From positions 1 through 5,370 of the forward strand of contig JASHUO010000116.1 of the NCBI GenBank assembly GCA_030039975.1: a DNA stretch of 5,370 nucleotides. The letters are read 5' to 3'. Position 1 is the first letter of the stretch; every line of letters begins with the position of its first letter. This DNA is from Alphaproteobacteria bacterium (GTDB taxonomy: Bacteria > Pseudomonadota > Alphaproteobacteria > ATCC43930 > CGMCC-115725). The notes below the pieces were generated by a model, which was not told the origin of the DNA, ran no database searches, and saw only the letters and a list, made by a program, of their open reading frames with translations. The position numbers and the translations under genes are program-made. This document shows positions 1-4,840 of this stretch, one piece after another.

Positions 1-538
1 GCTTCAGGCCTTTCTGATAATCCTGCTGCGCCAGGTCGTGCCGCCCGATCAGATCGTGCGCCACACCCAGCACGTTGTAGAGCCGGGGATCGTTCGGTGT
101 CTTCGCCAGCGCGGCATCGAGCTCGCTCAGCGCCCCCTCCGGCTGGTTCATCGACATCATCGCCAGCGCCAGCCCGCGATGCAGCTCGCCTTCAAGCGCG
201 TTGGGCTTGATCTTGAGCGCCTCGCGAAAGACCCCGGCCGCATCGCTGTAGTCGTGGAGCTCGCCCAAGGTGTCGCCGAGATCGAGGAGCGGCTTCGGGT
301 CGTTGGGCGAAAGCTTGGCCGCACGCCGGTAGAGGTCGGCCGCGGCGGCGGGATCGCCGCCGGCGCGCGTGTCGTCGGCCAGGCGCATCAGCATGGCGCT
401 GCTCTGGTTCGGGTCCTGCGCATCGGGCGCGCTTTGGCACGCCGCCAGCAGCAGTCCGAGCACGCAAGCGACAGGCGCCCCGGCCAGCAGCCGGCTACGA
501 TGCCTGCGCGCGCGCAAATTGAGCGAAGTTTTAGTCAC
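1..538 (-). CDS. TadD-like TPR-repeat lipoprotein, C-terminus beyond the window edge
   Basis: Seen: 179 codons are open from a GTG at 538-536 to the left edge. A basic N-terminus (RARRHRSR) is followed by a short hydrophobic stretch and a lipobox, LLAAC, with Cys34, so the product should be a lipoprotein. Gln35 follows the Cys rather than Asp, which favours the outer membrane. From about residue 48 there are tetratricopeptide repeats at roughly 48-81, 82-115, 116-149 and 150 onward, each with the G/A/Y-A-P spacing (for example Y70...A73...P78 and F104...A107...P112). A GGGGAAG ribosome site lies just upstream. The ATG at 540 is followed at once by TGA, so the GTG is the start. Family knowledge: this layout matches TadD, the pilotin-like TPR lipoprotein of Flp/Tad pilus secretion, usually about 250-300 aa. 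No other tad gene is in view, so it could be another TPR lipoprotein. It has its own upstream gap and is probably transcribed apart from the kinase-DUF1345 pair. Confidence 0.85.
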   Translation of the reverse strand, partial: MTKTSLNLRARRHRSRLLAGAPVACVLGLLLAACQSAPDAQDPNQSSAMLMRLADDTRAGGDPAAAADLYRRAAKLSPNDPKPLLDLGDTLGELHDYSDAAGVFREALKIKPNALEGELHRGLALAMMSMNQPEGALSELDAALAKTPNDPRLYNVLGVAHDLIGRHDLAQQDYQKGLK

Positions 539-542
539 ATTA

Positions 543-549
543 CTTCCCC
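543..549 (-). promoter_or_regulatory. Ribosome binding site of the TPR lipoprotein gene
   Basis: On the minus strand GGGGAAG ends 4 nt before the GTG at 538 (the GGGGA core is 6 nt away). It supports the non-ATG start, because the ATG two bases upstream reads directly into TGA. Confidence 0.6.
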
Positions 550-631
550 AAAACCTGCGAATACTGGAGCGTGAGCCCAATTCCTTGAAGAAACATGAAT
601 GCCGGGGTTTGCCCAGTCCTTGCCGGGCAGG

Positions 632-661
632 GAGAAACGCCCGCCAGCCGCGGCGGCGGGC
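632..661 (-). terminator. Possible terminator hairpin after the DUF1345 gene
   Basis: On the minus strand, beginning 8 nt after the DUF1345 stop codon, GCCCGCC (661-655) pairs perfectly with GGCGGGC (645-639) around a 9-nt GC-rich loop, followed by GTTTCTC. The stem is strong but the T-run is short and interrupted, so it may be a weak intrinsic terminator or simply a 3'-end stabilising hairpin. A second, weaker 5-bp stem (TGCCC/GGGCA, 610-629) lies further downstream. Its position between two same-strand genes suits a transcript boundary. Confidence 0.4.
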
Positions 662-669
662 GACGCCGC

Positions 670-1371
670 TCAGAGCGAGCTGGCCAGGAGATTGACGGCG
701 AGAGCCAGGATCACGGTGTTGAAGAAGAAGGACAGAACGCCGTGCACCAGCGTCAGGCGCCGCATCGGGCGCGAGGTCACTTGCACGTCCGAAACTTGGC
801 AAGTCATGCCGATGACGAAGGAGAAATAAAGGAAATCCCAATAGTCCGGCTGCTCTTCGCCGGGAAAGGCCAGCCCGCCGCGGTCCTGCTGCGCGCCCGC
901 CGCCGGCCGGTCGCCATAGTAATGATGCGCGTAGTGGAGCGCGAAGGTCGTATGGGCCAGCGTCCAGGAGGCGACCACGGTAAGCCCGGCGAGGACGAGC
1001 CGTGTCGCCATCGCGATGGCGCGTTCGTTCGGCGGTTTCTCGAGCGTAAAGCCGAGAGCAAACAGGCTTACGGTCGCGGCCGCGACGATGATCGCCGTGA
1101 TCACCCAGCCGCGCGGGTCGAGCTCCCGCGCCCGGCGACGCACCTGCTCCGGCGAGGCGCGCACCACCACCAAGGCGACGAGGGCGAGAAAGACGGCAAT
1201 GCCGGCAAGCCAGCTCAGCGCCAAGCGCTCGCCGGACCGCAGCAAAGCCGCCGGCAAGACCAGGTAGACCGCGAGACCCGCGGCTGTGGCGAGCGTCAGC
1301 CGCGTCGCCGGAAACGGCCGGCGCAGCGTTGCGCGGAGACCGAAGCCGGTCGGCGACGGGCGCCCGCTCAC
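670..1371 (-). CDS. DUF1345 family integral membrane protein
   Basis: The 233-aa product has about five hydrophobic segments, near residues 24-43, 50-70, 89-110, 124-145 and 212-230. The DUF1345 hallmark runs from about 144 to 223: ALHYAHxYY, GGLAFPG, PDYWDFLYFSFVIGMT, QVSDVQV, then RRLTLVHGVLSFFFNT. These motifs and the length fit the family well. Its biochemical function is unknown; it is an inner-membrane protein. The GTG start overlaps the stop of the kinase gene in a GTGA junction (1371-1368), and I see no close Shine-Dalgarno sequence apart from a GAGG about 16 nt upstream, so translation is probably coupled to the kinase. The first transmembrane segment begins about 24 residues in and the next Met is Met121, which supports this start. 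Nothing in the sequence links it to a specific substrate. The family call is firm; the role is open. Confidence 0.88.
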   Translation of the reverse strand: MSGRPSPTGFGLRATLRRPFPATRLTLATAAGLAVYLVLPAALLRSGERLALSWLAGIAVFLALVALVVVRASPEQVRRRARELDPRGWVITAIIVAAATVSLFALGFTLEKPPNERAIAMATRLVLAGLTVVASWTLAHTTFALHYAHHYYGDRPAAGAQQDRGGLAFPGEEQPDYWDFLYFSFVIGMTCQVSDVQVTSRPMRRLTLVHGVLSFFFNTVILALAVNLLASSL

Positions 1372-2435
1372 CGGCCGCGCGTCATCGCCTCGACGCGACG
1401 CCAGCCGGCTTCGGCAAGTGCGCGGGCGCGGGCACCCGAGTCGCGCGCTTTGACGTTGGCCGCGGTGCCTTCGACCACGCGGCCCATGATGCCTTGGAGA
1501 ATCGCGGCCAAGCGGAACATGTTATAGGCCATGTAGAAATCCCAATGGGGAATGCCGGCGCGGCCGGTGCGGCGGCAATAAAGCTCCCGGTACTCTTCCT
1601 TCGCCGGAATGCCGAGCGCCGGCAGGTCCTTGCCGCCGAGCCCGCGATAGGCCTCCGGCCCGAGCTCCCAGGTCATCATGTGATACGAAAAGTCGGCGAG
1701 TGGATTGCCGAGCGTTGACAGCTCCCAATCGAGCACCGCGAGCACGCGCGGCTCGGTCGGATGGAAGATCATGTTGTCGAGGCGATAGTCGCCGTGGACG
1801 ATGCTGGTCTCGTCGTCGGGCGGCAGGTTCTGCGGCAGCCATGCGATGAGCTGGTCCATCGCCTCGATCGTCTCCGTTTCGGACGCCCGGTACTGCTTGG
1901 TCCAGCGAGCGATCTGGCGCGCAAAATAATTGCCGGGCTTGCCGAAATCGCCGAGCCCGAGCGTCGAGTAGTCGATTTTGTGCAAGGCGGCGATGACGGC
2001 GTTCATGGCGTCATAGACCGCCCACCGCTCTGCGCGCGGCAGCTCCGGCAGGGTCGGATCCCAGAAGACGCGACCCTCGACATAATCCATGATGTAGAAG
2101 GCGGTACCGATGACGCCGTCATCCAGGCAGAGCGCATAGCTGCGCGCGACCGGCACGCCGCTGCCGCGGAGCGCGGTGATGACGCGGTACTCGCGATCGA
2201 CGGCATGGGCCGAGGGCAGCAGCTTGCCGGGCGGTTTGCGGCGCAGCACGTAGCGCGTGCCGCCGGCGGTGAGGCGGAAGGTGGGGTTCGACTGCCCGCC
2301 GCGGAACTGCTCGACCTCGAGCGTGCCGCGAAAGCCCTCGACATGCTGCGCCATCCACTCGGCCAAGCGCCCGGTCTCGAAGCGATGGCGCTCGATGACC
2401 GGCATCGTGCCGGTGAAGTCCTGGGTCTCGCTCAT
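1368..2435 (-). CDS. APH-fold phosphotransferase, acyl-CoA-dehydrogenase-associated type
   Basis: The 355-aa product has the full kinase-like core of the aminoglycoside phosphotransferase/choline kinase superfamily. Visible elements are the phosphate-binding region FRGGQSNPTF (44-53), the ATP-anchoring Lys67 in LRRKPPG, an alpha-C-type Glu82, the Brenner motif HGDYRLDN (214-221; Asp216 catalytic base, Asn221 metal ligand) and a metal-binding Asp236 in VLDWE, followed by STLGNPLAD. No key residue is missing. GGQSNPTF and LDWELSTLGNPLAD are typical of the subgroup resembling the N-terminal domain of ACAD10/ACAD11 and mycobacterial FadE36, which phosphorylates 4-hydroxyacyl-CoA-type substrates or is of unknown specificity. 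No acyl-CoA dehydrogenase is visible here. It is not a likely antibiotic-resistance enzyme. The start at MSETQDFTGTMP matches the usual N-terminus of the family; the reading frame is open 58 codons further upstream, but that part is low-complexity and lies in the intergenic gap. GGGGA lies only 3 nt from this ATG, so the ribosome site is weak. It probably forms an operon with the DUF1345 gene. Confidence 0.9.
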   Translation of the reverse strand: MSETQDFTGTMPVIERHRFETGRLAEWMAQHVEGFRGTLEVEQFRGGQSNPTFRLTAGGTRYVLRRKPPGKLLPSAHAVDREYRVITALRGSGVPVARSYALCLDDGVIGTAFYIMDYVEGRVFWDPTLPELPRAERWAVYDAMNAVIAALHKIDYSTLGLGDFGKPGNYFARQIARWTKQYRASETETIEAMDQLIAWLPQNLPPDDETSIVHGDYRLDNMIFHPTEPRVLAVLDWELSTLGNPLADFSYHMMTWELGPEAYRGLGGKDLPALGIPAKEEYRELYCRRTGRAGIPHWDFYMAYNMFRLAAILQGIMGRVVEGTAANVKARDSGARARALAEAGWRRVEAMTRGR

Positions 2436-2472
2436 GCGTCCCCGCCCGTCGCTGCGTGTCGCAGCAGCGCCT

Positions 2473-2501
2473 ATTGAAGTCGCCCGGGCAGCGCTTGGCA
2501 A
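2473..2501 (-). promoter_or_regulatory. Candidate sigma-70-type promoter for the kinase gene
   Basis: On the minus strand TTGCCA (2501-2496, 5 of 6 matches to TTGACA) is followed after 17 nt by TTCAAT (2478-2473, 4 of 6 to TATAAT). Transcription would start near 2466, giving a leader of about 30 nt. It is a pattern match only and is in the right place. Confidence 0.3.
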
Positions 2502-2523
2502 AGCCGATTCGCCTTGCGATGCT
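2495..2523 (+). promoter_or_regulatory. Candidate promoter for the aspartate dehydrogenase gene
   Basis: TTGGCA (2495-2500, 5 of 6) and GATGCT (2518-2523, only 3 of 6) are 17 nt apart, which would start transcription near 2530 and leave GGAGG in a short leader. The -10 is poor. The -35 overlaps that of the divergent candidate promoter on the other strand. Confidence 0.2.
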
Positions 2524-2540
2524 GCGCCGAGCGATGTTGC

Positions 2541-2545
2541 GGAGG
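2541..2545 (+). promoter_or_regulatory. Ribosome binding site deciding the dehydrogenase start
   Basis: GGAGG ends 9 nt before the ATG at 2555. In-frame ATGs at 2456, 2519 and 2534 lie upstream of this site and have no comparable sequence, so the ATG at 2555 is the preferred start. Confidence 0.7.
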
Positions 2546-2554
2546 TTTTGGCCC

Positions 2555-3379
2555 ATGAGGGCAGCAGCTGACAAGACCCTGCGGGTCGCGCTCGGCGGGC
2601 TCGGCGCAATCGGTCTGCCCGTGGCCCGCCGCCTTGCGGCGGGGCTGCCCGGGCTGAGCCTCGCCGCCGTGTCGGCGCGCGACCTTGGCCGCGCCGCGGC
2701 GCGGCTGCAGGCGCTCGGGATCGCGGTGCCGATTGTCCGGCTCGCCGCGCTCGCCGAAACCGCCGACATCGTCATCGAGAGCCTGCCCTCTGCTTTATTC
2801 CGCGCCATCGCGGAGCCGGCGCTCGATGCCGGCCGCCTCTTCCTGCCGCTCAGCGTGGGCGCGCTCCTCGACCACCCGGATTTGGTCGAGCGTGCCAAGC
2901 GCCGCGGCGCGCGCATCATCGTGCCGACCGGCGCGCTGCTCGGGCTCGACGCCGTCCGCGCCGCGGCCGAGGGCGAGATCCGCTCGGTCACGCTGGTGAC
3001 GCGCAAGCCGCCGGCGGGCCTCGCCGGCGCGCCTTATCTCGTCGAGCGCGGCCTGTCGCTCGCCGGGCTCGATCGTCCGCTGAAACTCTTCGAGGGGACG
3101 GCGCGCGACGGCGTCCGCGGCTTTCCCGCCAATGTCAACGTTGCCGCCGCTTTGGCGCTGGCGGGCATCGGCCCCGACCGCACACGGCTCGAGATCTGGG
3201 CCGACCCGGGCATCGAGCGGAATACGCATCGCATCGAAGTGGAGGCCGACAGCGTTCGCCTTTCGATGACCATCGAAAACGTCCCCTCGCCCGAGAATCC
3301 GAGGACCGGCCGGATCACACCCTTAAGCGTGATCGCCTGCCTTCGCGGCCTCACCGAGACGGTGCGGATCGGCAGCTAA
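2555..3379 (+). CDS. nadX: L-aspartate dehydrogenase family NAD(P)-dependent oxidoreductase
   Basis: The 274-aa product opens with a Rossmann fold: GxGxxG at Gly15-Gly17-Gly20 (GGLGAIG). Other family marks follow in order: VIESLP (73-78), PTGALLGLDA (124-133), FPANVNVAAALALAGIGPDRT (about 190-210, Asn193), the ADP...N.H block (216-225) with His225, and ENVPSPENPRTGR (241-253) near the C-terminus. This is the order and length (about 265-275 aa) of the AspDH/DUF108 family, which oxidatively deaminates L-aspartate to iminoaspartate or oxaloacetate and ammonia, or runs the reductive amination; the conserved His is the likely general acid. The family symbol is given, but nadA and nadC are not adjacent, so a NAD-synthesis role is not shown and the true substrate may be a related amino or oxo acid. 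It sits alone on the plus strand upstream of an amino-acid-type ABC importer and diverges from the kinase gene. All expected motifs are intact. Confidence 0.88.
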   Translation: MRAAADKTLRVALGGLGAIGLPVARRLAAGLPGLSLAAVSARDLGRAAARLQALGIAVPIVRLAALAETADIVIESLPSALFRAIAEPALDAGRLFLPLSVGALLDHPDLVERAKRRGARIIVPTGALLGLDAVRAAAEGEIRSVTLVTRKPPAGLAGAPYLVERGLSLAGLDRPLKLFEGTARDGVRGFPANVNVAAALALAGIGPDRTRLEIWADPGIERNTHRIEVEADSVRLSMTIENVPSPENPRTGRITPLSVIACLRGLTETVRIGS

Positions 3380-3408
3380 GGGCGCCGCATGACAGGAAAT
3401 TCACCATT

Positions 3409-3421
3409 TTGTGGTCGACAA
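3409..3421. promoter_or_regulatory. Operator-like inverted repeat
   Basis: TTGTGGTCGACAA pairs at 5 of 6 positions around a central base (TTGT...ACAA half-sites). The size and symmetry are like sites of dimeric GntR or LacI-type regulators. No regulator gene is in the window, so this is a guess from symmetry. Confidence 0.25.
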
Positions 3422-3469
3422 CCGCCTGCCGCTGCGGAACACTGCTGCAACTAATTTCAATCTTAAGGT

Positions 3470-3493
3470 AGCCGCGGCTTCGGCCAAGCGGCT
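3470..3493 (+). promoter_or_regulatory. UUCG-capped hairpin in the leader of the binding-protein gene
   Basis: AGCCGC (3470-3475) pairs with GCGGCT (3488-3493), and GGC (3476-3478) pairs with GCC (3483-3485) around TTCG, with a two-base AA bulge on the 3' side. In RNA this is a C(UUCG)G tetraloop on a 9-bp GC-rich stem, among the most stable hairpins. It ends 4 nt before the AGGGAGGA ribosome site. There is no T-run, so it is not a terminator. A role in stabilising the 5' end of the mRNA or in setting ribosome access is inferred. Confidence 0.5.
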
Positions 3494-3497
3494 CAGC

Positions 3498-3505
3498 AGG
3501 GAGGA
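3498..3505 (+). promoter_or_regulatory. Strong ribosome binding site of the solute-binding protein gene
   Basis: AGGGAGGA is a near-perfect Shine-Dalgarno sequence with its GGAGG core 9 nt before the ATG at 3514. The closer ATG at 3508 is only 3 nt away and reads straight into TAA, so 3514 is the start. Confidence 0.75.
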
Positions 3506-3513
3506 AAATGTAA

Positions 3514-4770
3514 ATGAAATCTGTGCATTGGAACCGGTCTGTAGGGCGCCGCAACATCCTCAAAGCGGGCGCCGCGATCGGCGCCTTGCAAGTGGCATCG
3601 CCCTTCATCATTCAGGCGCGCGGCGAAGCGACAGTGAAGATCGGCATGGTCGATCCCTTGACCGGCATCCTCTCCGCGCTGGCACAGAGCGAGGTCGAAG
3701 GCGCCAAATACGCCGTCGCCGAGGTCAACGGGAAGGGCGGCATCCTCGGGCGCCAGGTCGAGCTGCTGGTCGAGGACTCCGCCAACGATGTCGGCACCGG
3801 CGTCCAAAAGACGCGCAAGCTTATCGACCGCGATCAGGTCGACGTGATCTTCGGCGACGTCAATTCGGGCATCGCCTATGCGATGTCGCAGGTGACCAAC
3901 GAGAAGAAGGTCTTCCACATCGTCCCGGGCGGCCACACCGATCCGATCACCGGAACCGATTGCAAGTGGAACGTCTTTCGCATCTGCAACACGACCTCGA
4001 TGGATGCGGCCGCGATCACGCCGGAGCTGGTGAAGAAGTTCGGCAAGAAGTGGTTCTTCATTACGCCCGACTACGCCTACGGCCATACGCTCCAGGACGC
4101 CTTCATCAAGAATCTAAAGAAGGCGGGCGGCACCTATGAAGGCGACATGCTGCCGATCAACACCTCCGATTTCTCGGCGACGCTGATCAAGGCCAAGGCC
4201 TATCAGCCCAACGTGCTACTCAACAATATGGGCGGCCTCGCGCAGATCGATTGCATGAAGCAGTTCACCCAGTTCGGCATGGGCAAGGCCATGGGGCTGG
4301 GCGGCGCGCTCTACGAGCTCGAGAGCATCAAATCAGTGCCCGCGGACGCGCAGGCCGGCTGGTGGGTGATGGAGTGGTGGTGGAACCAGCCCAACGTGCC
4401 GCATGTCGCCGATTTCGTCGCCGGCATGCGCAAGGCGACGGGCAAGACCCCGAGCGCGCGCCACTGGTTCGGCTATGTCGCCGTGCATTCGGTGCGGCTC
4501 GGTGCCGACAAGGCCAAATCGCTGGCCGGACCGAAGCTGTCGGTCGCGATGGAAGGCCTGGAGCTGCCGCCCGATGTGGCCCTGCAGCCGGGCAAGGTGT
4601 TCTACCGCGCCGGTGACCACGAGCTGATGCCCAACCTCTTCGTTGGCGAGGTGCATCCGCCGCAGGGCAATCCGGACAACGTCTTTACCGCCTCGACGCT
4701 GGTGCCGGGGGAACAGGCAGCGGGCACGGTGGAAGAGACCGGCTGCAAGATGACCCACCCCGCGGCCTGA
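3514..4770 (+). CDS. Branched-chain amino acid-type ABC transporter solute-binding protein, Tat-exported
   Basis: The 418-aa product is a periplasmic-binding protein of the Liv/HAAT class (Peripla_BP_6). It opens with a twin-arginine signal: Arg12-Arg13 in GRRNILKAG, a modest hydrophobic stretch to about residue 33, and probable cleavage around 35-39 before VKIG. The first lobe begins with VKIGMVDPLTG (41-51), then the family motif EVNGKGGILGRQVELLVEDSAND (about 70-92) and a hinge near 111-118 (VIFGDVNS). DYAYGHTLQDAF (186-197) is the usual second-lobe entry. Unusual are a tryptophan cluster, WWVMEWWW (283-290), and four cysteines (150, 158, 247, 411). Length is slightly above the usual 370-400. 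It would capture a substrate in the periplasm and deliver it to the LivH/LivM permease encoded next. The true ligand is not deducible; members of this class also bind amides, urea and aromatic acids. The downstream permease and a 28-nt palindrome in between indicate an operon in which this protein is made in excess. Confidence 0.92.
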   Translation: MKSVHWNRSVGRRNILKAGAAIGALQVASPFIIQARGEATVKIGMVDPLTGILSALAQSEVEGAKYAVAEVNGKGGILGRQVELLVEDSANDVGTGVQKTRKLIDRDQVDVIFGDVNSGIAYAMSQVTNEKKVFHIVPGGHTDPITGTDCKWNVFRICNTTSMDAAAITPELVKKFGKKWFFITPDYAYGHTLQDAFIKNLKKAGGTYEGDMLPINTSDFSATLIKAKAYQPNVLLNNMGGLAQIDCMKQFTQFGMGKAMGLGGALYELESIKSVPADAQAGWWVMEWWWNQPNVPHVADFVAGMRKATGKTPSARHWFGYVAVHSVRLGADKAKSLAGPKLSVAMEGLELPPDVALQPGKVFYRAGDHELMPNLFVGEVHPPQGNPDNVFTASTLVPGEQAAGTVEETGCKMTHPAA

Positions 4771-4787
4771 CATTAGCGACAGGCATC

Positions 4788-4815
4788 CCCGCTGCGGCGC
4801 GCGCGCCGCAGCGGG
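4788..4815. repeat. Perfect 28-nt palindrome between binding protein and permease genes
   Basis: The half-site CCCGCTGCGGCGCG is followed directly by its exact reverse complement. As RNA it gives a stem of about 12 bp with a 4-nt CGCG loop, starting 17 nt after the binding-protein stop and ending 25 nt before the permease ATG. No T-run follows on either strand, so it is not a standard intrinsic terminator. It is best read as an intercistronic stem-loop that protects the upstream message or partly attenuates transcription. Confidence 0.75.
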
Positions 4816-4828
4816 TCGAGAGCTCAGC

Positions 4829-4834
4829 GGAGAG
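4829..4834 (+). promoter_or_regulatory. Ribosome binding site of the permease gene
   Basis: GGAGAG lies 6 nt before the ATG at 4841 and supports that start. Confidence 0.55.
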
Positions 4835-4840
4835 TGGCCG

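Larger units (their letters stand above)
3380..3513 (+). promoter_or_regulatory. Leader/promoter region of the ABC importer genes
   Basis: This gap is visibly more AT-rich than the flanking genes (around 3391-3412 and 3450-3468), so it probably holds a promoter for the binding-protein gene, but I could not assign a convincing -35/-10 pair. It contains an operator-like inverted repeat, a UUCG-capped hairpin, a strong ribosome site and an ATGTAA element directly before the start codon. No clear terminator for the dehydrogenase gene is seen, so read-through from upstream is possible. Confidence 0.4.

Noticed and set aside
38..574. A plus-strand open frame of 178 codons at the left edge
   Set aside because: It lies antisense to the TPR lipoprotein gene, whose lipobox and repeats are clear; the product has no recognisable motif.
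595..1527. A long plus-strand open frame of about 310 codons
   Set aside because: It is antisense to the well-supported DUF1345 gene and the end of the kinase gene, and its product is Arg/Gly/Ala-rich with no domain. Such frames are expected opposite GC-rich genes.
1368..2435. Antibiotic (aminoglycoside) resistance gene
   Set aside because: The fold is shared, but the GGQSNPTF and LDWELSTLGNPLAD motifs belong to the acyl-CoA-dehydrogenase-associated subgroup and not to resistance enzymes.
2456..2554. N-terminal extension of the dehydrogenase from the ATG at 2456
   Set aside because: The GGAGG at 2541 fits only the ATG at 2555, family length agrees with 274 aa, and the extension would cover the likely promoter region.
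2436..2609. 58-codon N-terminal extension of the kinase
   Set aside because: The extension is low-complexity, lies in the intergenic gap and would overlap the start of the divergent dehydrogenase gene; the family N-terminus begins at MSETQDF.
2119..3006. A minus-strand open frame of 295 codons spanning the divergent gap
   Set aside because: It overlaps both the kinase gene in another frame and the dehydrogenase on the opposite strand, and its product is low-complexity Ala/Arg/Ser.
3411..4139. Plus-strand open frame of 242 codons overlapping the binding-protein gene
   Set aside because: It is the shifted frame of the binding-protein gene; the product is Arg-rich without domains, and the correct frame has a signal peptide and family motifs.
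4788..4815. Reading the 28-nt palindrome as an intrinsic terminator
   Set aside because: No T-run follows on either strand, and the permease of the same transport system begins just downstream.
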